Below, piece by piece: positions 12,701 to 25,502 of a stretch of 64,000 nt of DNA (position 1 is the first letter of the stretch; the number at the start of each line of letters is the position of its first letter). The DNA is from Sipunculus nudus (Eukaryota > Annelida > Sipuncula > Golfingiida > Sipunculidae), in NCBI GenBank assembly GCA_026874595.1, contig CM049318.1, positions 6,837,741 through 6,901,740 on the forward strand, read 5' to 3'. Both the position numbers and the translations under genes were made by a program. Under the pieces are notes generated by a model, which worked only from the letters and a program-made list of their open reading frames with translations, did not search any database and was not told where the DNA came from.

Positions 12701-15700
12701 CCCCGCGGTGGTTCGTCTGGCCCCTGACGCTTCGCGCCCTCACTGAGAGAGCAACATATTCTAAAATCATCAATCGGCAAGCGCTACCTATAATAAAAAG
12801 ACCAACAGCTAACATATCTAGAACCATCAGAAAAATCATCTGTCGTAAAACAGAACCAATGTTCGTACCCTGACTGAAGTGGTAGTAAAACTGTGGCAAT
12901 AAAGGTGAAACAGGACAGTTAAAACCTCCTTCATCACTTTGCGGGGGAAAAGAAGTAGAGTTTTTATGTAAAGGTTTTTACTGTTACAGAGGGAGAACGT
13001 AAATAAGAGATAAATGTCAGGGATAGTTATAACATAGGAATAAAACATAATCTTTCAGCGTAGCAGTATTAAAAAAAAGATTACATGGATGAAGACAAAA
13101 GATAATTCTTGAATTCAGGTTTATTGGATTGGGAGATTGGATTGGATAAGCCAGTGAGTCAGCATAGTAGGTTGTGCAAATGAAATCAATATAATCCAGA
13201 AACTCTGGAATCTCCTTGATAAAGTCAGTTAATTGCGTTCATAAATCAGAGTTTTGACGAAATATAATAATTCTTGTAAAATATTTCAAAGACTGTCAAC
13301 TGTCGCTAGGGTGATGAGAAAGGTTAATTAAAACGTTTAAACCAGACTGCGTAAATACTTAACTTCCATTGCGTTTCCAGACATTTCTTTCCATTTGGAA
13401 ACTCTTCACCATAGTCGATCGTGAATCCCAACCCTCAAATGTACAATGTTCATATCACTGGGAAGAGTTCTATTCATTCTTATCTGTATCTTTAATTTTT
13501 TTCTGACAGTTGTCTACAACAAGTAAAGTTCTACGTTTTTACACTTTTTTAATGTCCATTGACGTCATGGAGGTGGCGGTTTCCACCAAAATAGTATTAC
13601 ATCACCTATTTTTCATTTTAACCATGATATATCTCTGCAAAATGATCCGGTTTCCTTTGATAAGCCTCGGTAGAAAGAATATTCCGAATAATAGATCAGC
13701 AGGGAAGACAGGATAATGCTACAACAAAGACAACAAAGGCCTTACTACACGTGATGGCGTATTGTGAATGATAAAAGTATAAAATAATCGTACCGCACAT
13801 AACATGGCGAAATCATTGAAACCCAGAAAACATCAGGTCCGACATTGTTGCTTTTCAAGAGAGCCTCGAGTTCGGACTTGGCTCACATTTTTCCTGTCAA
13901 GAACAAACGAAAATGCAGGAATCCTTTTCTTACATTAAAAAGTTTAAAACCCGAGTCCGATTTGTAGAGTATTTTTTATCTGATGCCAGGCTCCTATTCT
14001 TCCCTTTGCAAGGTATTTCATGTTGGACATGATCTTGGAATTAAAACATTGTGAGGAAATACACTTATCTATTTTGACTAGAATTCAGTTCATATCTAGA
14101 TAAAAGCATGGTTTGCGTGGAAACAAAACTATGTTCCGTAGGGTTAGGTGGGTTTTTTTCCAAGCTCTACGTTCGTATGCCACCAAACACTCCTTTAGCA
14201 GATATCACGCAGTAATTTGAGTATAGTTAGTACTAGAACGAATGTAGCGTGATCTTGGGCGTGTTTTCGTTCCATGAACATGTTCCTGTTCATACTTCTA
14301 TTCATGAACAAAAAACTTTTTTTTTCACGGACACAAACATGTTTCTGTGTATTGTTTATAGAAAACTGTCGGGGGTTCCTCAGTGGTATGACCAAGCAAT
14401 TGGTACGATTACACTTCCGGGACCCGCAGGTGCAGAAGTCACCGGTCCTGGTTAACACGAAAACATAAAATAAGAGGAAGTGTGTGTTACTGCCCTGTAA
14501 CGGAATCCGAGGCTGGAATGGATGTACATATGCTTAGCATTAAAAAATGGAGGCGGTTACCTCCAACAAAAATAATTTAAAACAAAACGTAACGTTACAT
14601 TACCAGGGGCGCAGGAATGAGGCGACAGGCTTGCAACAAAGAAGACACGGTAAGAAGTGCCTACCCGCACTACAACTGTTCATTTTAATTTTATGGACTG
14701 GTATAACTTGTAATGTGTCATTATTTGCAATGCATCTCACATATTTTATAACCATCAATGAAATTAAACGACATATTATTGGTTGAAACATGTATGTTTG
14801 TAGTTGAACAAAGCTTTATGGTATCGGAACAAGAACATACGTATGCATCATTTTTTTAGAAACAGAAACAGGGACTTGTTCGCAGAACCAAACCTCATGC
14901 CTCCTAACCTTGTGGGATGGGAGTCTTCTGTTATCCTTGCTTCTTAGGTTACTTAAACGCTATTTTTATATAGCGATTGCTGTCAATAGTTTTTTATGGT
15001 TACTTCATATTTTTCACTTATATTTATGTTTAGAACTGTAAAAATAAAGGATTCTTTATTTCGTCGTACTAAAATAAATGTTGCAGGAGTAGAGAAGACT
15101 ATTATATAACGGGACGGGCTTTTGTCCTCTTGGCCTCGGGGTAGGGTTGGGTGGGGTTTGGGGGGTTCTTACTCCTGAACGAAGGCTCTTATTTCAAGAC
15201 GATGGGTCTGTTAATTATACCCCCTAGGTACAGATTCCCGAGCCTGTCATATTTTTCCCCAAAAAACATTGACTGGGTATTGAATGTAACCCCATCATGA
15301 CTCAAGATAATAAAAAATACCAAAAAAAAAAAAAAAAACAAAACAACAACAGAGCTTCAAAGTCACTTAATCATCAGGCTAGAACATCTGGCTTATTTAA
15401 GCCTTGCCTGCAGAGACCCAGCGTAAACTGAACATCGTGTTAAAATTTTTTTGTTATATTACAATAATTCCAGCTCAGAATAATGTAGTTTGTTACGCTG
15501 TAACTATCATACTATTCCGAGGTCCTGTATATTTAAATAATAGAGCACCAAATGTCTAATTGCTAGAGGAAAGCAAGATAAATGGTTATTATTTTCATGA
15601 CACCAATTTCGTGTTATATACTAGAATACCCTAAATTGCATACTAACAAAAAGCACACTGTAATAAATATTATAGTCGTACATTTCTATATAGTATCATA

Positions 15701-17300
15701 GTATATCTGTAAGTCTTGATAGAATTTTTTATTTAATAATGTCCTTAGTTCTTAAGATATTTAGGATAAAGAAGTGTTGTAAGTGACGGCCTCATTTTGC
15801 ATATATAAATTAAACACATTGCCCACACTTATCGCCTATCGATATGTTATTGTAGTAATCTTACTGAGCACAAACCTTTGGCAGTAGGGATTATGTTTAA
15901 TCATCTATCATGTTTAGTCTTTGACAGACTAAAGACAATTTTTTTTTATCAAAGTGATCCTTATTTGCATATAACAAAATTGCCTAAGATTATAATGAGG
16001 ACAACTAATCATTCAACCCATATCATTACATAGACTCGAAAACGCCGCGTACTATTGTCTATACAAAATGCATGGGTAAACACTGGACCCGAACCGACGG
16101 TAAACTCAACTCTAATTGCCTCCGCACAGGAGGTATGCGTTCATTCCCGTTCGTGCGTGTTTGTGTGTATGTGCTTGCTCACAACATAACTCACGCAATC
16201 ATTAACGGAATCTCATTCCGAAAGTGGGCCACGTAAGAACGGATTAGATTTTGGTATTGATATGGATTATGGAGCGTCATTATGTAATATTCACAAATGT
16301 GCGCGAATGAACCTGGGAATACGGGTAAAAAAAGTGAATGCAAAGAAGGTCCCGTCTCACAAGTGTGGCCCGGATAACTGTTCAGGTCATGGTCGAGCGC
16401 AAGCACTTCGGAATGACGGTTTGTCACTGTGATCGCAGAGCGTTTTGAAACTTGCAGCCAGGGGGGAGGCATGTATCCATTGGATTGCGTATTTCTAGTT
16501 GGAATATCGTTTTGCCTTTCCTACATGAGCCATAACCCTACCAAACTGAAACTACACACAGACTGCGTAAACGCGCAAAGATGCGTGTCGCATTCAAATG
16601 TCCTTGATATGTCTGTAGGATGGGTCTTCAAACACCATTATCTATAAAGTCCTCCACGCCAGACGTCTCAATTTCTCCACCGGGTACAATATGTCACGAC
16701 TGACCAGTTATATCCTATCTAAACCTGTCTCAGGTCAAAAATCCTCCTCCTGAAGTATCGTTAAGGAAAACCATTCACTCTGCAGCAAGTTCAGCGGCTG
16801 TTAGATGCACTGGTGTAATTGAATTATTCATCTTAGATGTCTTCAGAGAGTGATTCTTCTTCTCCCGTACGCTTATGGTCATACAAACTCAAAGCTGGCG
16901 GCACTTCCTGTTATATCAGAGAATTATTATGTCTCAATGGAGAATAAACTCAAGTCAACAACGTTCGGGAGATTGGCGCGAGGAAACGCTAACCACAAAT
17001 TACACTGATGCCTTATACAAGACCGGCACGTGCTAGTTGTGGAACAATAAAACTGCGACAATGAACACATACTAAATTTTCAGTGAAAACTCTATCACTC
17101 ATTCTGAATGACGCTCTATTCTCGCTTCATGCTACAAGGGATCCTATGGAAAAAATGCGCAAACGTTTCAATCAATAATAATACATTCAGTGCGGGCGAA
17201 CACACTGGAGAGCAGTCACGATTACTGTACAATTACCTAGACATGCCTTTTAAAATATATATATAGGCAAAGTATAGCTGACTTTTGTCGGGATTTTTTT
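9799..17300. other. Long intergenic stretch without a recognisable gene
   Basis: Only scattered frames under 95 codons are present and none has a recognisable domain. Visible structure is limited to an 11-bp perfect inverted repeat at 10865-10899, poly-A at about 15323-15340, and some GC-richer non-repetitive sequence near 16030-16480. Unannotated exons cannot be excluded without transcripts. Confidence 0.5.
10865..10899. repeat. Perfect 11-bp inverted repeat with 13-nt loop
   Basis: ATATATTGTAA at 10865-10875 pairs exactly with TTACAATATAT at 10889-10899. The AT-rich composition makes a chance origin plausible, and the arms are too short for an ordinary microRNA precursor. Confidence 0.4.
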
Positions 17301-17308
17301 AATGGTTA

Positions 17309-17310
<2 letters not shown>

Positions 17311-17346
<36 letters not shown>
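17311..17346 (+). repeat. (ACT)n microsatellite
   Basis: Uninterrupted trinucleotide run of about 12 copies in unique AT-rich sequence. Confidence 0.95.
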
Positions 17347-17347
<1 letters not shown>

Positions 17348-17743
17348 AAATAATAAATATAATTAAAATATGCACACTGTCTAACATGTTTAGTTCTTTC
17401 ACAGTTAAGATGCACCAAAGCAAAGAACTATAGACATCTTGGCAGAACTGTTGATTTATAATGACGCACTGTTGTAAACGGATTTAAACCACAAGGCTGT
17501 ACTCCAGCTCAAGCTATAGGGAGAGCAGGGAATTTTTTCCTTTACTTCTCACATCGATTCCTGCCACCAGATACAAAGACGTTTATGGTTTATATCCATG
17601 ATTCAGGCCTACAACCCAATGCTAAACCCGCTTTACTACCGATCTGTGAGATTTAAAATCTTTTTCAGAGTCACCGAAAACCGTAACGACAGACTTGATA
17701 GTATCAATAATGCACTGATATACGCTTATTATATACATTTTTC

Positions 17744-17748
<5 letters not shown>

Positions 17749-17797
<49 letters not shown>
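17749..17797. repeat. (TA)n microsatellite in first P block
   Basis: Pure TA run at the same relative position as the run at 18509-18567. Confidence 0.95.
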
Positions 17798-17800
<3 letters not shown>

Positions 17801-18508
17801 AGGGAACATTACTTTTCGGTCCTTAATAAAAAAATACAAATATTATGTTTAAATTTCTTTTGCAGAATGCTCCATAAGCAGCAGTTACCATTCGCTCCAT
17901 TTGTAACCTCTGCACGAAACCGCGGTTGACCGTCAGGTTTGGTCACCAGGTGGTGTTGTCTCTATGGATTTCCCAACTGCTTAAATATTTAAACACCCCC
18001 GTTCGAATACACAGAATGCAGTCGTAAACTTTCAGGGCAGTCTCTAAACTAAATTGCTGATGCAGTCTGAGGTGAGTTAATTATCAACCACTATTTGCAA
18101 ATTTCCTTTCGTGCAGTGCCGCACGATGAGCTCCGCATGGGTGCAACCATCTTTGTTTAAAAGCCGAGCCAATCAGATTTTGATTAACAAGCTCCGCATG
18201 GGCACAGTGATCTTCGTTCACACGGTGAGCAAATAAGATTGTGTCTTACCCAGCGTAAGTGTGCTGGTTGTTTGGAAGCTTGCTGGGAATTTTCCTTTTC
18301 TTCACACTTCACACATCGATTCCTGCCACCAGATACAAAGACGTTTATGGTTTATATCCATGATTCAGGCCTACAACCCAATGCCAAACCCGTTTTTCTA
18401 CCGATCTGTGAGATTTAAAATCTTTTTCAGATTCAACGAAAACCGTAACGACTGACTTGATAGTATAAATAATGCACTGATATACGCTTATCATATACAT
18501 TTTTCTAT

Positions 18509-18567
<59 letters not shown>
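18509..18567. repeat. (TA)n microsatellite in second P block
   Basis: TA run with one AA interruption near 18520, positionally equivalent to 17749-17797. Confidence 0.95.
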
Positions 18568-18570
<3 letters not shown>

Positions 18571-18645
18571 AGGGAATATTACTTTTCCGTCCTTGATAAA
18601 AAAAAATACAAATATTATGTTTAAATATCTTTTGCAGAGGTAACA

Positions 18646-20205
18646 CATATCATATATCCTATATTACAACTAAGAAATGGGTGGAGACATAACATAATAT
18701 TCTTATTCAATATGCATGTACTTATCGACTTATTGTAGCGTTTATACGACAGCTGACGGAAATCAATTATAAGACATCAACACGTTTGGTTGTGATCAAT
18801 GGGGGTAGGTCTGGTGGAGCCAAAGGAGTGTCCTCAAACCGTGAAACGTGAGGCTCCTAACGAGACGTCATAAACAGGTGTGTAGATACCCAGGGACACC
18901 CTCTAGGATTGTGACGTCTTGGTATATTCTTAAAGGCAGGTGAGCGAGAAGAAAAAACTTGTTTCTCAAAGCTCTGAGATGTATTAGAGGTAAGATAAAA
19001 ATAGTTCCAATAAAAGCTGGCGTTCTCTTTTAATGTCATCTGTCAACATTCCATGAATATCCTGTTCAAATACGAAGATCTACAGGAGAGACAATCAATT
19101 TACCCGTCTTGATGCTGTATTTCTCGTTTCTTTTTTATCCACAAAGAGTATGTGGTACTATTTGTCCAACTCTATTGTCTTTTCTTTCCTTCTTAGTGAC
19201 AGACCACCTACAACATGATTTAATTCAATAATTGACTGACAAATCTCTATCATTGTTCAGACGCTTTAATCATCTAAATACAGTTAACACGGTTAGAACA
19301 ATTTTTTTTTACAAACGGTCATGGTTCTTTCGATTTATTATATGACAGAATCGTACTTTGTCTAGAACACAACGAGGGGGTTAATATTTTACTAAATTAT
19401 TTTTTTATGGGAACATCATTAATCTGAAAATTTTGGCCGTTTGAAAGTTTATACGACTGTTGTAACTGTTTTGTTAGATGGAAAATATGCCAATGAAGAT
19501 TGGAAGAAATAACAAGACTGTTTTTGTTCAAATTTGTATTGTCCTATAAATTTATGGATGATTGGTGCACATTTTTTGTTACACATAAATATTTGAACCT
19601 TTTATGGGTGGTATACCGGGGTCGGGAGATTTGTTGTGTATAGTAATGAAGCAAATAGACGTGTACTCATCAGCGGAAAATTTGCCGACGTTGCAATTTA
19701 ATAGGCATCCGGATGATGGGGGAAAACGGTATTACATGGGACTGTGGGTTAAGTATCCTTATTTGTAAAGGTCACGTAGCACGTAATCGGGTGATTCAAG
19801 ACGGCCTTATAGGACTTCTCCCGGAAATGATCTTTCCTGAAACCCTATTACGTGTGGAAAGGAACGCCTTCTTGTTTATCACTTAATAATAACTGTTTTA
19901 GAAATAGGATAGATTGCACGTGTATGCCAAACTTTTTTGAATATTAATTATCTTTACAAGTCAATCTTTGATATCAGGATTCCCAAAATCATTTCCAGAG
20001 TCTGCAGAATTCCAGGACAAGTTACTTCTTCCTTATATACTCTTTCGAAGTTATTTCTTAAATACTTTTCATCAAGAATGTTTTTTAATGCCGACACATT
20101 CTGAGTCTAAAATTAGAATATGTTCTTGAGGTTAATTTGGGACATGTTATGTAAAATCCATCAGATTCTTGGAAAAGTAATAGATTGCATGTGATTGCGA
20201 TACGC
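18646..20205. other. Intergenic, nothing recognised
   Basis: AT-rich sequence between the P-Q-P duplication and the Q' copy. Only short frames are present and no repeat family was recognised. Confidence 0.5.
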
Positions 20206-21100
20206 TCAATAAGCAGCAGTTACTATTCGCTCCATTGTAACCGCTGAACGAAACCCCGGTTGTCTGTCAGGTTTGGTCACCAGGTGGTGATGTCTCTATG
20301 GATTTCTCTACTGCTTAACTATTTAACCACCCCCGTTGGAATACACAGAAAGCAGTCGTATACTTTCAGGGCAGTCTGTAAAATAACTTGCTGATGCGGT
20401 CTGAGTTCAGTTAATTATCTATATATTAATAGCGTAAGGCGATTTTTGTAATTTTCCGTATCTCCTCTGATACCGCCGTACGGATTGCCGTGATTTTTTT
20501 ACATACATATGCCCCGGGATTGTCCGAAGAGATTCAACCCAATTTTATTTGCAATATTTGCGTATTTCGTGCATAATTAATAATTTTAATATTTGCTCCC
20601 CCGCGGGCGCCTCTTTTCTTTGTGTCTTCGGGCCCGGAAACACAATAGCCATAGAGTTTGTGATGGCGGGATAGAGTTTTACTCTGGGGGCCCTATCTGA
20701 GGTTTTCTTACATTTTGCGGTGACCGGCCCGATATAATCCTCATCGGCGATCCCTTCTCAAAAGGGGGATCTTTGAAAGAATTGTTTTGCAGGAGCCCTC
20801 TTCGTGACCATATATGCTTGAGTGCACATCTACCGGGTCACAGGAAATCGTAATGGATAGGCTGAATAAAGGAATGGTTCCCAGGCACTTTATATTAAAA
20901 AAACCTGTGAGGCCGGGCGATATTTTACCTTTGTTTTGTATGTTTCGATAAAAATTTCATATGATCAGGGAAAAAAAGGAAAATAACAGAATTTTTTGCT
21001 AAACACACAAAAGAAATTCATAACAATGGAAATCTGATCAAAATGGTATTATTTAATCTTCTTGAAAGGTAAAAATCAATATAAATTTTTTTTTTTATGC

Positions 21101-21125
21101 GGGGGGGGGGGGGGGGGGGGGGGGG
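21101..21125 (+). repeat. Poly-G run of 25
   Basis: Homopolymer inside the Helitron. Length is likely unreliable in any assembly. Confidence 0.9.
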
Positions 21126-21818
21126 ATGCGGTGCCTGAGAACCATACCTTTTAATTTTGTTTTGGTCTAATACAGTCGCATGCACTTGGTCTTTGCATGC
21201 GATTGAGAACCTTGAAAAATATTCACCAACACATGTAGGCCTATACTATGTAACAGATGTAAAGAAAATGTTAATCAAATTCATGACGTGTACATGTATG
21301 GGGTGGCACCACCAAAGTTGTAAAAACAGAATACTGAATTAAGATTTTTCACATCGAGACTTTTTTCTCATTACTGCAGTTACAAATGTAAAAACCCCTG
21401 TAAAAATGTATATTTAATACGTTTGTACTGGTATTTGTTTGTTTTACATGCGTGTGCCATCTGATTTGCAATAACGTTTATGTATTGCTCTTTGTTTTAA
21501 AGACTTTTAAATTTTTCATTCAGTATGTATACTTAATGCGTATAAGCCATAGCTATCATTGTTACAAATAAACTGGTATTTTTGCATTTCCTTCTACGGT
21601 CTGTTCCGTGGACGGTTTCTTTGTATGTATATGTAATACTGTTGATCAGTTTCTCTCGTCACATGATACATGTGTAGGTGACTATTTGTCAAAGACCCCC
21701 CCCTCATGCATGTTAGACACTGGTTTCGGGTGACCGTTTTCGACAGTACGCTGTTCCGATACATGTTCCGAACGCCGTTCCGAAATATATTTATCCACAA
21801 CACCATACATATAATGAA

Positions 21819-21946
21819 TCTATATATAATAGCGTAAAGCGATTTGTCTGACTTTCTGTATCTCCGGATATTCTGTGGATTTCCGATACCACCGTACGGA
21901 TTGTCGTTTTCGTCCCAAACCGTGCGTAGCACGGGTATTTTGCTAG
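21819..21946 (+). mobile_element. Internal 128-bp mini-Helitron-like unit
   Basis: It begins with a variant of the outer element's 5' end, including GTACGGATTG in the first 100 bp as at 20418-20520, and shares its 3' hairpin and CTAG. Confidence 0.7.
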
Positions 21947-22149
21947 TCAACCATTATTTGCAAATTTCCTTTCGTGCAGTGACGCACGACGAGCTCCGCA
22001 TGGGTGCAACCATCTTTGTTTAAAAGCCGAGCTAATCACATTTTGTTTTACAAGCTCCGCATGGGCGCAGTGATCTTCGTTCACACGGTGAGCAAATCAG
22101 ATTGTGTCTTACCAAGCGTAAGTGTGCTGTTTGTTTGCCAAGCATAGAG

Positions 22150-24235
22150 TATCTTTCCATTTCTCACAGCGTGTGAGTGGCAGGTCTACGCGCTGTGTTC
22201 AGAGCGTAGTTATTGCGGGATTCTGAATTAAAGTTTTTAATTAGTAATATCCTGTAAGACTTCCCTCATGGGTAATATTTATGATGTTTTCGGGTTCACT
22301 TGAAACACCTTTATGTTATCAATCAAAACCTCAATATGAAATATTTATTGATTGTTTGGGAACCTTTTAACCGAATGATTCAACTGCATATTCTGGTTCT
22401 TTTCATCAAATTTTCTTTAAGATTTATATAGAACAGAATAATTATAACGATATATCTCTCAGAATATCAGTCTGTTAATTCTCAACCTCCAAATCTTACT
22501 CAAGAAGTACAATTTGCATACTCAGCCGCAGGATATTGCTGGACCACACTTCTTTTTACATGCTTATAGAACAATATCTACCAATCATTAACATTAAGCT
22601 GTCCCTGCATGTTCTAGGTGACTCAACCTTCTTGATGAATCCGGAATAGGCCCCGTCCAAATAGTCCTGTGTTAATTTACTTGTATGGAAATGGGCTCAC
22701 CTTGTTAATATACATAATTATCCTGGATAAAGTCTCCTACAGTCTGGATGCATTTAATCAATTAAGACCATGTATTTTCAGTGTTCAGTGTTTATGATAT
22801 AAATGTTTGTTCTTCCTGCCAAGGAACCTCCAGCTGAAAGCATTTCTTTTTTTTTAAATGTGCAATCAAAAAATAGAGGAAAGATCATAGGATATAAGAT
22901 TTCTTTTCACTTTAGACCCACACGATTTTTCAAAATATCTAAAGTCCGTCCCGTCCGTTAAGATGTTTCTCCTAACATCTGTGGCTGAGTCACGGTTTAT
23001 TAAATTTAGACATCTAGTATTTCTTTTTTCTGTGCACATCTCTTTGAAACCCTAATCCTTTCATTCGGGATTTTTTTTACTATTCTGGGTACCGAAGATT
23101 TGCTCACTTGAAAGTCACTGGCACTTTGTCTGAGAGATTGATCTCGGGTCTATCCTCTTGTGACAGAATCAAGTCCTCTTCATTGGCAGCGTTCTCTCCA
23201 GTACATGGAGTCTTTTGTTTTCAACTTCCTGATTTCGATATACGGAGCCTGTATTTCCCATTTTTGCTATTTATGAATTGACAGTGCGATATTTAAATTC
23301 TCTTAAAAAAACCCCAAAAATCTCTCGACAGTCCAGCCGTGTTCCTTTTCAATCAAACCCTTATCACTCCCACTCAAAACCATGACTGACCCTTCCAGAT
23401 TGAATCAAACTTTTGATTGAACTAATCCTGGAACCAAACGGCAATAAAAAAAATAAGAAAAACTTGACACTAAGACAGGTAATTTTTAGGCGGAAACTGA
23501 TTAACAGATTCCAACACCTGGGGGGCATGTGTTGTATATATCAAGAGTATAGCCTAACTCTGATATTGCGTTTTTTTTACTATGCTATTTTGATTTCGGG
23601 GAAACTCGCATGATATGCATTTGATATCTTGCTGATGAAGAAAAAACTTGCTAAGACTTGCATAACTGGGAAACCCGGTTAATACGGTCCAAATGGCCGA
23701 AACCGCAAGTACAAAGGCTATGGGTCTCGAAACAGTGTCGTTCACTAGATCGAGTTCGGCTCTCGAATGGAATGGCTGGGTCTCCGCTGCTGGGATCGGT
23801 AGAGGGAATGTGGGTTGCTTCTGGCTTTGTGGCTGTGGATGCTGTAGCTTTCTAAAAGGTCACCGGCTCGGGATGGACGATGGCGGCCTTTGCGGCTCCC
23901 TGTTTGGCTTGGCGTGGCACTGCGACTGTTGAGTCAGAGAACATGCTTAAGGAGAGCACAGGGCTGAGGTCTTAATCGCAGCAACCTGTAGCTGCTCGAT
24001 GAGCGTATACCTCTTTTGGCTTGGCTTTGGCATTTGGTATCTTTGATATTTTATAAGTAAGGTAGATACTATTCAAATGTTACACAGTGAGAACTTTTAA
24101 TGGCAATTAATAGTTCATTTACAACCGAGATATGGCAAAATAAAAGGGACGTTTCATTGGGAAACTCAGTATCTATAAGTGGAAGATAAATTCATGACCC
24201 TCCCAATGCAGGTCGCCTGCTGTACAGAATTTTAT
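22150..24235. other. Intergenic; GC-richer patch at 23640-23980
   Basis: No gene is recognised. A GC-richer patch at about 23640-23980 is open in overlapping frames on both strands (23693-23932 on +, 79 codons, Gly/Cys-rich), but none shows a known domain or splice context. Confidence 0.4.
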
Positions 24236-24239
24236 CTAA

Positions 24240-24390
24240 CTATGGAATGTGTATATTCTGTCGTCAAACTGTAGAATGTATTCATTCCATGACATACCAT
24301 GGAATGTGTACATTCTATAAGCTTCATTTTTCGAATGTGTACATTCCATGGGTTAATCTGTAGAATGTGTATATTCAATGACACAAGCCA
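24240..24390. repeat. Cluster of GAATGTGTACATTC hairpin motifs
   Basis: Four copies of GAATGTGTAYATTC occur within 150 bp, at about 24246, 24303, 24336 and 24363. Two of them (24303, 24336) form a perfect 6-bp stem with a GT loop. Spacing is irregular (about 30-60 bp), so it is a degenerate short-period repeat with palindromic monomers. Confidence 0.7.
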
Positions 24391-25079
24391 TAGAATATAG
24401 AAAGAGCACTAATAAATGCATGAACTTATCCACCTGACACAGTATAACAGGACGGCGCGATATTATTGGTATATCCCTACAACGCGATACGGCGAATAGA
24501 TATTGCGTATCGCGATATCATGTTCATATTTGGATATTTTCGATTTTTCTTCAAACATGACTTAAACACTATTTATTGTAGTAAATATAAGGTTTCTGCT
24601 GCAAATTTAGACATCAAAAATTTGTTTGATTAGTGAAAAGCTGAAAGTTAAAGCCGCTTACCTGTCGGATATGTTCAAGCAGGCTTGATAAACTATGCAA
24701 ATGATTGATAAAAGGTCCGTCCCAGGAACTGTTTACGTTTGCTTATAGTAAATGATTTAAAACATTCTCGCCTTTCATCTTACGAGGAATGGAGGAATAT
24801 TAAGTGTCACGTGGAATATCAAGTGTCATGTGGACAGTATTTATGCTGAAGAGCAGAACCTTTGTGACGTTTTACGCGGCTTTTATTATGCACACAATCT
24901 TTCCTTCTCTGAGCAAATTTACAGTCCAGAATTCTCTTATTGCCAAGTTAGTTGATCACATAAAGCACACCTTTGGTTTTATTCAAGTCTGCCTCGATTT
25001 TTTCTTTAACAATACCATTGATATCAAAGGGTACATGTACTGGAATTAATAAATATCTCATGACCCGGCCGTGGTGTAT

Positions 25080-25260
25080 ATCCATGGGTTGGCAATGGTA
25101 TGTTTACATTCTATGGTCTGGCCATAGATAGTATAGAATCTATAGTTTGGCCATGTTATGTATACATTTTATGGTTTGGCCATGGCTAGTATACATTCTA
25201 TGGTTTGGCCATGGTATGTATACATTTTTGGCCGTAGTATGTAAATATTCTATAGATACC
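25080..25260 (+). repeat. Degenerate minisatellite, unit about 36 bp
   Basis: About five imperfect copies of a unit built on TGGTTTGGCCATGGTATGTA followed by TACATTCTA. Confidence 0.85.
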
Positions 25261-25502
25261 TTATATAGCATGATACATATGGATGTCCTTCATAGTTCAT
25301 TTCATTCTGTAGTTCAAATGTTTGGCACTCGGCATCAGCACCTTTTTTTTAAGGTTAAAACCTTTTAGAGTTTTTATCTCTAGTTGTAACTATGTCAACA
25401 AGGTGTACTTATTATAGCATTTACCAGCGAAGTCAAATACCGTTTTTGTTTATAAAATTTTAAACAAAATGAAAATATTAGGTTATCTGTAAGTTTTAAT
25501 GT

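Larger units (their letters stand above)
17520..18645 (+). repeat. Tandem duplication P-Q-P
   Basis: Block P at about 17520-17866 (ACATCGATTCCTGCCACCAG ... TTCTTTTGCAG) recurs at about 18290-18640, each with its own internal (TA)n tract at the same relative position. Block Q (about 17868-18290) lies between them, so the period is about 770 bp. Q begins at GCTCCATAAGCAGCAG and contains GAGGTGAGTTAATTATCAACC. Each P ends in a pyrimidine-rich TTTTGCAG resembling a splice acceptor and Q contains a GTGAGT donor-like site, so the block could derive from a duplicated gene 5' region. I cannot name the gene. Confidence 0.85.
20418..21946 (+). mobile_element. Helitron (non-autonomous), complete, with empty site in the window
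   Basis: The element starts TCTATATATTAATAGCG directly after an A. It ends with a 3' hairpin (CCGTGC-GTA-GCACGG, 21920-21934), eight bases and then CTAG, followed by T. This is the standard Helitron structure (5' TC, 3' hairpin plus CTRR, insertion between A and T, no target duplication). The 1529 bp carry no RepHel frame, so it is non-autonomous. A second 5'-end-like sequence (TCTATATATAATAGCG, again preceded by A) begins at 21819, so 21819-21946 alone looks like a 128-bp mini-element sharing the same 3' end. The outer element may therefore be a composite carrying about 1.3 kb of captured sequence. Confidence 0.92.
20206..22140 (+). repeat. Second Q block (Q'), split by a Helitron
   Basis: 20206-20417 and 21947-22140 together match Q at about 17868-18270 almost base for base (GCAGCAGTTAC, CCAGGTGGTG, GAGCTCCGCATGGG, CACACGGTGAGCAAAT). 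The match is interrupted exactly between A20417 and T21947. The equivalent uninterrupted site in Q is A18083/T18084. Confidence 0.9.

Noticed and set aside
17598-17852. Frames with YIYIYI runs (also near 27000, 35100, 41200, 45250, 50200)
   Set aside because: Translations of (TA)n tracts.
21101-21125. Poly-G as a regulatory G-quadruplex
   Set aside because: A pure homopolymer inside a transposon is more simply slippage or an assembly artefact.
23658-23932. GC-richer overlapping frames
   Set aside because: Open on both strands without a recognised domain or codon pattern; could not be supported as a gene.
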